Positions 54,726-61,421 of a stretch of DNA of 64,000 bases are shown piece after piece. The first letter of the stretch is position 1. Each line of letters starts with the position of its first letter. The DNA comes from Sphingobium bisphenolivorans (lineage in GTDB: Bacteria > Pseudomonadota > Alphaproteobacteria > Sphingomonadales > Sphingomonadaceae). The stretch lies in assembly GCF_000412635.1 (NCBI RefSeq), contig NZ_ASTG01000013.1:86138-150137 (forward strand). The letters run 5' to 3'. Both the position numbers and the translations under genes were made by a program. Below the pieces are notes generated by a model. That model was not told the origin of the DNA. It searched no databases and saw nothing but the letters and a program-made list of their open reading frames with translations.

Positions 54726-56000
54726 TTAGCGCTCCCGCAGTGCCTCCGAACGCGCCTTCATGATCGGCTTGAGCAGATAGGACAGCACCGTCTTGCGCCC
54801 GGTCAATATCTCCACGTCGCATACCATGCCGGGCGTGATCGGCAGCCTGTGCGCGCCCGAACCCAGCCATGCCCGGTCCGTCTCCACCACCACGGTAAAA
54901 TAGGCCTCCTTGGTCGCCTCGTCATAGACGCTGTCGGCCGACACCTGCTGCACCGTGCCGGTCAGCCCGCCATAGATGGAAAAGTCGTAAGCGGTCACCT
55001 TCACCACGGCGCGGTCACCGGTCTTGATGAAGGCGATGTCGTTGGGCTTCACCCGCGCCTCCACCAGCAGCTTCTCGCCCACCGGCACGATCTGCATGAT
55101 CTTCTGCCCCGGGCTTACAAAGCCGCCGATCGTCGTCACCTGCACGTCATTCACCACGCCATCGACGGGCGAGCGAATTTCCGCCCGCTGCGCCCGGCCC
55201 TTCGCGCCGCGCAAAGACTCGCTGTTGACGGCGATCTTGGCTTCCAATTGGCTGCGTTCGTTGAGCGCATCCTGCCGAAACTGAAAGTTGGCCTCCGATA
55301 GCTGCGCCTGCGCCTCGCGGATCGCGGCCGATGCACGCGAAGCCTGCTGCTGCGCCGCGCTCAGACGCCCTTGCGCATCCACCAGTTCGCGCCGGGCGTC
55401 GAGCAATTCGGTCTGCGGAATGATCGACTTGGCGGCGAGCGGTTCCAGCATCGCGACCCGCTGCCGCGCCAGTTGCACGCTGCCGCCCAGGCTGGCGATG
55501 GTCGCCTGCGCCTCGCCCAGTTCGCGGCGGCGCTGGTCGACCTGCGCCGACATCGCATCCTGCTTGCTGCGAAGAGCCGACTGACGAACCGCAGCCAGCG
55601 CCTGCTCCTGCTGGCATTCCGGCCCGCCCGTCTCGCAACCCGCGCCCGTGCCGGTGCCTTCCTTCTCCAGCCGCCCGGCCCGCGCGGTCAGCGATCGCGT
55701 CTCCGCCTGCAACTGCCCCAGTTCCGACGCCAGCATCGCATCGTCCAACCGCACCAGCAACTGCCCCTTGCTCACCTTCTGGCCTGAGCGAACGAGAATT
55801 TCCTCGATCGTCGTCGGTTCGGCGGACTGGATGACCTGCGCCTTGCTGGAGGGGATCACCCGCCCCTGCCCGTGCGTCACCTCATCCACCGGAGCGAGGC
55901 TTGCCCACAGCAGGAAGGCGATCATGCCGCCACCGCTATAGAGGATGACCTGTTTGTTGCCGGGTTGCCCGCGCAGCCAGCCGATCCAGCGCGAAATCAT
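54726..56000 (-). CDS. HlyD-family periplasmic adaptor of type I secretion
   Basis: A 424-residue membrane-fusion (adaptor) protein. The N-terminal membrane helix is VILYSGGGMIAFLLWASLAPV, followed by DEVTHGQGRVIPSSKAQVI and a barrel-hybrid start with SGQKVSKGQLLVRLDDA, a long coiled-coil (QLQAETRSLTARAG), and the second lipoyl-like half with RSPVDGVVNDVQVTTIGGFVSPGQ and a C-terminal HlyD_3 part. It links the ABC exporter to the TolC-like channel. Its ATG overlaps the stop that the hydrolase gene would have in the alternative frame (ATGA). Confidence 0.92.
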   Translation of the reverse strand: MISRWIGWLRGQPGNKQVILYSGGGMIAFLLWASLAPVDEVTHGQGRVIPSSKAQVIQSAEPTTIEEILVRSGQKVSKGQLLVRLDDAMLASELGQLQAETRSLTARAGRLEKEGTGTGAGCETGGPECQQEQALAAVRQSALRSKQDAMSAQVDQRRRELGEAQATIASLGGSVQLARQRVAMLEPLAAKSIIPQTELLDARRELVDAQGRLSAAQQQASRASAAIREAQAQLSEANFQFRQDALNERSQLEAKIAVNSESLRGAKGRAQRAEIRSPVDGVVNDVQVTTIGGFVSPGQKIMQIVPVGEKLLVEARVKPNDIAFIKTGDRAVVKVTAYDFSIYGGLTGTVQQVSADSVYDEATKEAYFTVVVETDRAWLGSGAHRLPITPGMVCDVEILTGRKTVLSYLLKPIMKARSEALRER

Positions 56001-56079
56001 GGTTTTGCCCCTTGGGAAATATGGTCGTCAGCCGCCAGCGTGACCGGCGCGGCCTTCTGCTGCGCGGCGAGCATGCTGC

Positions 56080-57042
56080 TCAACGCGCCGCCTGTCTCGG
56101 ACGGATCGGGAATGGAGAGTTTCCAGCCCTTGGTCGGGTCCATGCGACCGCCGACGTCATCGGCCGCCCCCCCGCCCGCCGTTCCGGCAGAGCCGCGACC
56201 GGCGGATAGTCGATCACCGGCTCGGCCGCCGCAGCCGCAAGACGGGACGGGTCGAATGCCGGAATATGCTCGCCCCCCGCATAGCGCCCGGTGAACGCCC
56301 CCGGCAAACCCCAGCCGCCCGGCCAGCGGTAGAAAATATGCGCGCCGATCTTGGCCAGCTTCGCCAGATGGGGAGCCCAGTGCGGGAAGACATAGTCGGC
56401 GTGATAATGGGTCGCCGTCCCCACGTCCTTCTCCACACGTCCGGCCAGCGCCTCGGTAGCGACCCGCCGTGCGCGTGCCCAAAGGCTAGGCAGCGGATCG
56501 CGTGCCAGCGCCCCGTCGCACACGAAGCTGAACTGGCATGTCGACGCATTGAACCGCTGGTATACGACGCCGCACACCGTCTTGGCGAAGGCAGGATGGC
56601 GCACTCGGTTCAGCACCACCTGCGCGACAGCACGCTGGCCGCTTTCCGGCTCCCGCGCCGCCTCATAATAGACGGCCTGCGTCAGGCACTGAAGCGCGCG
56701 GTCATGATCCTCGCTAGCGCCCGCCAGCGCCTTGAATGGCTTGGCGGCGGCAAGCGAACCGCCTGCAAAGCCGAGCCGCTCATTTGCCTGCCGCGCTGCC
56801 TCACCCTGCGCGTCCGCTTCGGGCCGTTCGGTCATGGCGATCAGAGCCGTATATTGGCGCGGTATGGGCGGAGCGGGTCTGACGATTTTGGGCTGTATGG
56901 CGGGACCGGAAACCTGATCCTTCCACAGCATTGCAGTCCCAGCTGTTGCCAAAACAATCCCTGCACCGAGCATCAAGGAACGCCCTGCTCCTGCGGAAGC
57001 AGGATCATACTCCAACAAGAACAAGGCTCTTGAGACAGTCAT
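56080..57042 (-). CDS. SleB-type cell-wall hydrolase (Hydrolase_2), frame disrupted near the 3' end
   Basis: A 320-residue predicted cell-wall hydrolase (Hydrolase_2/SleB-like). A membrane helix (SLMLGAGIVLATAGTAML) near the N-terminus anchors or secretes it. The domain has LTQAVYYEAAREPESGQRAVAQVVLNRVRHP with a catalytic Glu and a conserved C-terminal FSFVCDGALA and YRWPGGWGLPGAF. After VAALPERRAGG the frame enters an arginine-rich end. Adding one G in the run of seven at 56167-56173 would give instead a sensible tail that ends at 55997, in ATGA overlap with the HlyD gene. Its start overlaps the ABC gene stop by ATGA. The N-terminus contains a REP sequence. Confidence 0.85.
   Translation of the reverse strand: MTVSRALFLLEYDPASAGAGRSLMLGAGIVLATAGTAMLWKDQVSGPAIQPKIVRPAPPIPRQYTALIAMTERPEADAQGEAARQANERLGFAGGSLAAAKPFKALAGASEDHDRALQCLTQAVYYEAAREPESGQRAVAQVVLNRVRHPAFAKTVCGVVYQRFNASTCQFSFVCDGALARDPLPSLWARARRVATEALAGRVEKDVGTATHYHADYVFPHWAPHLAKLAKIGAHIFYRWPGGWGLPGAFTGRYAGGEHIPAFDPSRLAAAAAEPVIDYPPVAALPERRAGGRPMTSAVAWTRPRAGNSPFPIRPRQAAR
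56167..56173 (-). other. Run of seven G (minus strand) at an apparent frameshift
   Basis: Seven C in the given strand, hence seven G in the coding strand of the hydrolase. With eight G, the gene would continue in the frame of 55997 and end overlapping the next gene, giving 348 residues with the tail from AADDVGGRMDPTKGW to ISQGAKP. With seven, it terminates at 56080 with an unlike tail. This is the point to check for sequence error or slippage. Confidence 0.7.
56987..57006. repeat. REP-like palindrome inside a coding sequence
   Basis: Arms gctcctgc and gcaggatc with loop ggaa, of the same family as the copies at 6334, 17269, 17311 and 49711. It lies within codons 13-19 of the hydrolase gene and encodes DPASAGAG. 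The occurrence in a reading frame suggests insertion of the repeat into the gene's 5' end, or an upstream start that was shifted. Confidence 0.75.
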
Positions 57043-59198
57043 TGCCCCGCCCCCCGTTGCAACTGGCCAATGATCTCATCGCGCGGGCCATCGGCGAGCA
57101 CGACCCCCTGATCGATCACGATCAGCCGGTCCACGATCCGCAGCAGCGCATGGCGGTGGGTCGATACGATCAGCGTCTGATCAGGGTCGAGCGCCTTTTC
57201 CAGATGATCGATGAACAGATGCTCGGTCTGGTTGTCCATCGCCCCGGTCGGCTCGTCCAGGAACAGCAGCTTGCATGGTTCGACCAGTGCGCGCGCCAAC
57301 ACCAGGAAGCTGCGCTGCCCGCCCGACAGGCGGCTGCCGCGTTCGCCGATATGCAGGTCGAAGCCCGCAGCATCCCGCCCGAAAAAGCGCGACGCACCCG
57401 AACGGTTCAGCGCCTCCAGCAGCCGCTGGTCATCCGCCTGCTGCGCACCCAGGAGCAGGTTCTCCCGCACCGATCCGCTGAACAACTCGGCGTCCTGTCC
57501 GACATAGCGGAATGCGGAACGCAGTTCGTGCGGATGATATTGGCGGCTGTCGATATCATCGATGGTCAGTGCGCCGCCTGCCGGTGGATAGAGGCCGCAG
57601 ATCACTCGCCCGAGCGTCGATTTGCCCGAAGCGACGCGCCCGATCAGGCCGATCCGCTCGCCCGGTTCGATGCGGAGGCCGAGGCCCTTCAGGCTCGGCT
57701 GGCTCGCGCCCGGATAGGCGAACTCCAGATCTTTTGCGACGATCGCGCCCTTGCGAATCTTCGGGATGATGCCGCGCGCGCCGTCCAGCCGTTCGTCAGG
57801 CTGGTCGATCAGCGTCTGCAGACTATCGAGCGTGGTGATCGCCTGCCGCGCCCGCACGATCACGAACGCCAGCTGCCCGACCGGCGAGAGCGAGCGCCCC
57901 GCCAACATGACGATGGCGATGATCGCGCCCATCGAAATGTCGCCCGCCGCGAACATGTAGAAACCGCCGATCACCAGCGCGATGCTCGTCACCTGCTGGC
58001 ACAGCGCCGCCAGCGTCACGCTGGTCGAACTCAGCCGACGCAGCTTTTCCTGCGTCGCGGCGCTCATCCGCGCATAGCGCCGCCAGCGGTCCAGCATCCG
58101 CCCTTCGGCCCGGCACGCCTTCAGCGTCTCGATGCCGCCGATCGCCTCCACCAGCGCGGAGCTTTGCAGGCTGGAGTCCGCCTGCGCGTCGCGCGACAGG
58201 CGCGCCATCGACCGTTGCAGGAAAAATCCTGCGCTCGCCATGATCCCCATCATGACGACCGGTACGATGGCGAGCCAGCCCCCGAGAAGCGCGATGATCC
58301 CGACGAAGAAGAAGAGGAACAGCACATCGATCGCCAGCACGACCGTCGTGGAGGTAAAGAACTCACGCACCGATTCGAACTCGGACACCCGGCGCGCCAG
58401 CGCGCCGGTGCTGCCCGCACGGCTGGAAAGCGGCACGTTCATCACCTTTTCGAACAGGCGCTGCGACAGACGCTCATCGATTTCGCGGCCTGCCTCGTCG
58501 ACCAGCCTCGCCCGCGCAAGGCGGAGCGCGAAGTCTAGGCTAAAGGCGAGCAGCACGCCGACGCCCAGCACCCACAGGCTCGCCGCCGCCTTGTTCGGGA
58601 TAATCCGATCATAGACGTTCATCGTGAACAGCGGCAGCGCGAAGGCGAGCAGGTTGATGATCGCGGCGGCCAGCATGACATAGCCGAACGATCCGCGCGC
58701 GCGCCAAACCTCGCGCCAGAACCAGTGCTGGCGCGCCCGCTCGTCCCATGGACGTTCCTCGGCCCGCTCACGGCCATGATCGGCCATGACCACCAGCGCC
58801 TCGCCAGTAAAATGGCCTTCAAGATCGCTGACAGGCGCCCAGACCGGCTCGCTCGCATGCGGCAACTGCACCAGCGCGTCGCCCTGCCGCAGCTCCAGCA
58901 GCAGCAGGACGCGCCCGCCCTTGAGCGGCAGGATGGCGGGCAGATTGCTCGCCCGCCATTTGTCCAGCCGCCCCCGGACATGGTCGGTCAACAGACCGAT
59001 CTGGTCGAGCGCCGCCTCCGCCTGATGGAAGGGCAGCCGCCCGCTCTCATCGACGGCAAGGCCGGCGCGAAGGCCGACCACGCCCGCCGATCGGTCGAAA
59101 TGCCGCGCCACATGGCCTATGGTGTCGACCAGTTCGTCGCCGTGCGACCCGTCAAGGCCCAGCCATTCGGCCAGACTCAATGTGCTTCGTTCCAACAT
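57039..59198 (-). CDS. Type I secretion system ABC exporter (permease/ATPase)
   Basis: A 719-residue fused permease-ATPase of type I secretion. The N-terminal C39-like region has no catalytic Cys-His, as in LapB-type exporters that bind but do not cut the substrate. Six-helix membrane domain begins near YVMLAAAIINLLAFALPLFT. The ATPase has Walker A GRVASGKST, the signature RLSGGQRSFL, Walker B LLFLDEPTGAMD and switch STHRH. The exporter family is RTX/adhesin type (PrtD/LapB). It follows the TolC gene, with a REP-like hairpin at 59214-59233 in between, and overlaps the hydrolase start by ATGA. Confidence 0.93.
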   Translation of the reverse strand: MLERSTLSLAEWLGLDGSHGDELVDTIGHVARHFDRSAGVVGLRAGLAVDESGRLPFHQAEAALDQIGLLTDHVRGRLDKWRASNLPAILPLKGGRVLLLLELRQGDALVQLPHASEPVWAPVSDLEGHFTGEALVVMADHGRERAEERPWDERARQHWFWREVWRARGSFGYVMLAAAIINLLAFALPLFTMNVYDRIIPNKAAASLWVLGVGVLLAFSLDFALRLARARLVDEAGREIDERLSQRLFEKVMNVPLSSRAGSTGALARRVSEFESVREFFTSTTVVLAIDVLFLFFFVGIIALLGGWLAIVPVVMMGIMASAGFFLQRSMARLSRDAQADSSLQSSALVEAIGGIETLKACRAEGRMLDRWRRYARMSAATQEKLRRLSSTSVTLAALCQQVTSIALVIGGFYMFAAGDISMGAIIAIVMLAGRSLSPVGQLAFVIVRARQAITTLDSLQTLIDQPDERLDGARGIIPKIRKGAIVAKDLEFAYPGASQPSLKGLGLRIEPGERIGLIGRVASGKSTLGRVICGLYPPAGGALTIDDIDSRQYHPHELRSAFRYVGQDAELFSGSVRENLLLGAQQADDQRLLEALNRSGASRFFGRDAAGFDLHIGERGSRLSGGQRSFLVLARALVEPCKLLFLDEPTGAMDNQTEHLFIDHLEKALDPDQTLIVSTHRHALLRIVDRLIVIDQGVVLADGPRDEIIGQLQRGAGQ

Positions 59199-59213
59199 TG
59201 TTTACCCCGCGCC

Positions 59214-59233
59214 ATGCCGGCTTGCGCCGGCAT
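59214..59233. repeat. REP-like palindrome between exporter and TolC genes
   Basis: A palindrome atgccgg cttgcg ccggcat with 7-base arms. This type of hairpin is common between genes in sphingomonads. It lies inside the operon between the TolC-family gene and the ABC exporter gene and could tune their relative expression (inference). Confidence 0.75.
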
Positions 59234-59251
59234 GACCCCAATCATGGAAAC

Positions 59252-60646
59252 TCAGCCCGGATAGCGCCGCCGCTGCAACTCGGCGGGCGGCAGGTCCGGG
59301 ACATCATATTTTTTCCGCGCATACGGATTTGCGCCCGAAGGCTGTGCGATCCCCAGCGTGTCGAGCAGCTGGTTGGTCGCGGCCAGGATCTGATACTGCG
59401 CGAAAATTTCCGAGAAGCGGGCCGTCTCCGTCCGCACCTGCGTGTTGAAGCGGGTGTTCTGGCTGTCCAGCACGTCCAGCAGCGATCGCCGTCCGACATT
59501 GAACTGCTCGCGATAGGATACCAGCAGGCTGTCCGACACCGTACCCTGGCGCGACAGGTCGCTGACGCGCTTCTTTTCCGTGTCCCAGCGGTTCCAGGCA
59601 GTGCGGACATCCTCCTCCGCCTCGCGCTGGCGCTGGCTCAGGCGGAAGCGGGCTTCGCTCGCCCGGCGGGTCATCTCCTGAACCTTCGCCCGGTTGATGC
59701 CGCCATTGAACAGCTGCCAGCGCACGACCACCCGGCCCTGCACATCGTTGGTGCTGCCCTTGAAGCCGTCGACATCCTCACCGATGCGGCCGGTTCCCTG
59801 CAGCGACACCGTCGGCCCAAGCTCCGACTTCGCCTCGTCCACCACGGCGTGAGCGGCCTGGATATCGGCCTCGGCCTCGCGGATCAGGGGATTGTTGGTG
59901 CGCGCGGCGGCGATGGCTTCATCCAGCGTCGGCGGCACGGCGGCCGTCACCGGATCGGGCATGGTCACCTGGTCGATCGACAGGCCGGTCAGGGTGCGGA
60001 ACTGGATCGCCGCATTGGTCATGTCCTGCTCGGCTTCGCTCTTGCGGACGAGCGCGGCCTGCAGCCGTTCCTCCGCCTGCTGCTGATCGGCGATGCTGAT
60101 CGAACCCTTCGACACGCCCTCGCCCAGATCGCCGAGCAGCTTGCGATGGAAGGAGATATTATCCTCCGCCGCCGCCACGACCCGCTGCTGAAGCATATAG
60201 TCGAGATATTGCCGCGTCACGTTCAGCGCCACGAACTGGGAGCGTTCACCGACGCGCAGCGCGGCCCCGTCCGTCCGGGCCGCCTGCCGGCGCTTTTCAG
60301 CGCTGCGATAGCCGGAATCCCAGACCGTTTGCTCAGCGTTGATGCTGGCTTCCAGCGGCCAGAGCGTTTGGTCCTCGATCCCGATCGCCCGGCGGGTGGC
60401 GTTCTCCAGACGGCGCACGCCGGCCGACCCTTCCACGCTCACGCGCGGCAGATAGAGGCCCTTCGCCTGCTCGCGTTCGAACTCGATCGCCTCCTTGTTC
60501 TGGATCGCCTGGTTGATCTCCGGATGGCTGTCGATCGCCGCCGCGATGGCGCTCTTGAGGTCCGTCGTCTGGGCCCAGCCCGTGCTGACCATGGCGGCCG
60601 CGCAGAGGGCGATCAGGCTGCCGCAGGTCTTGCGCATGATTGTCAT
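59252..60646 (-). CDS. TolC-family outer-membrane channel
   Basis: A 464-residue outer-membrane efflux/secretion channel. It starts with a signal peptide (MRKTCGSLIALCAAAMVSTGWAQ) and has the TolC repeats: DLKSAIAAAIDSHPEINQAIQNKEAIEF, the long coiled-coil, and the second half with TLDEAIAAARTNNPLIREAEADI and WQLFNGGINRAKVQ. The C-terminal part has SYREQFNVGRRSLLDVLDSQN, a family mark of LapE-type TolC. It is expected to form the exit duct for the adhesin. Confidence 0.93.
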   Translation of the reverse strand: MTIMRKTCGSLIALCAAAMVSTGWAQTTDLKSAIAAAIDSHPEINQAIQNKEAIEFEREQAKGLYLPRVSVEGSAGVRRLENATRRAIGIEDQTLWPLEASINAEQTVWDSGYRSAEKRRQAARTDGAALRVGERSQFVALNVTRQYLDYMLQQRVVAAAEDNISFHRKLLGDLGEGVSKGSISIADQQQAEERLQAALVRKSEAEQDMTNAAIQFRTLTGLSIDQVTMPDPVTAAVPPTLDEAIAAARTNNPLIREAEADIQAAHAVVDEAKSELGPTVSLQGTGRIGEDVDGFKGSTNDVQGRVVVRWQLFNGGINRAKVQEMTRRASEARFRLSQRQREAEEDVRTAWNRWDTEKKRVSDLSRQGTVSDSLLVSYREQFNVGRRSLLDVLDSQNTRFNTQVRTETARFSEIFAQYQILAATNQLLDTLGIAQPSGANPYARKKYDVPDLPPAELQRRRYPG

Positions 60647-60659
60647 TGTCGCCTCCCCC

Positions 60660-61364
60660 TCAATTCGTACTGGCGGTGATTTCGACGCGGCGGTTCATCG
60701 GCTCTTTCACGCCGTCGGCCGTGTCGATCTTCAGCTGGGTTTCGCCCACGCCGGTGACGGTCATCGCCTCCGTGGGCACGCCGCCCTGACTCATGAGGGC
60801 CGCGACATTCTGCGCCCGGCGCAGCGACAGCCCATCATTATAGCGGTTGCTGCCCGACGTGTCGGTGTAGCCGGTGACGCCGAAGCGCTTCCAGCCGCAC
60901 TGCGCCGCCGTCTGCGTCAGCTGGCTCACCGTCGATGCGCCCTCGGCCAGCGGCGTGTCCATGTTCCAGTCGAAGAAGATGGACACCGCCGGTGCCGTAC
61001 AGTCCAGCGCGGGTGGGGCTGAAGCTGCCGACACCGGCGGCGGTGGCGGCGCCGAAAGGCGGGCCACAAAGTCGTCGCACTTGTTGATGCTGTCCGCATC
61101 CTTCGTGCCGGATTTCAGGAAAGCGATGGCGATGCTGCACTGGTTCTTGGCTTCAACGGCCCAGGTCCAGCGGCTGTCCTGCGCCGCGCGCACGCTGGCG
61201 TCGCCGACGGCTGCCACCGCCGTGTCATACCGGCTGCGCAGCGTGTCGTTCAGCTCCGACTTGCCCATTTGCAGCAAAGGCGATGCCGGCGCGGCCAAGG
61301 CCGTGCCCGACAGCATGCCGGCCAGCAGCCCGATGGCTGCGACCCCTCCCAACGCATATCGCAT
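60660..61364 (-). CDS. OmpA-family protein
   Basis: A 234-residue protein with signal peptide MRYALGGVAAIGLLAGMLSGTALA and a C-terminal OmpA peptidoglycan-binding domain, with the VTGYTDTSGSNRYNDGLSLRRAQNVAALMSQGG block carrying the Asp and Arg that bind diaminopimelate. The N-terminal half is alpha-helical with two cysteines and a proline-rich linker (SAPPPPPVSAAS). The start at 61364 is chosen because a ggggaga site lies seven bases before it; the ATG at 61370 is too near. It sits between the adhesin and TolC genes, so it may help place the secretion channel on the cell wall (inference). Confidence 0.88.
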   Translation of the reverse strand: MRYALGGVAAIGLLAGMLSGTALAAPASPLLQMGKSELNDTLRSRYDTAVAAVGDASVRAAQDSRWTWAVEAKNQCSIAIAFLKSGTKDADSINKCDDFVARLSAPPPPPVSAASAPPALDCTAPAVSIFFDWNMDTPLAEGASTVSQLTQTAAQCGWKRFGVTGYTDTSGSNRYNDGLSLRRAQNVAALMSQGGVPTEAMTVTGVGETQLKIDTADGVKEPMNRRVEITASTN

Positions 61365-61421
61365 TTTCATTCTCCCCAAATTTCCCCGCGAGATAAGTCC
61401 AGTCGCTGCCCCCCAGCCCAT

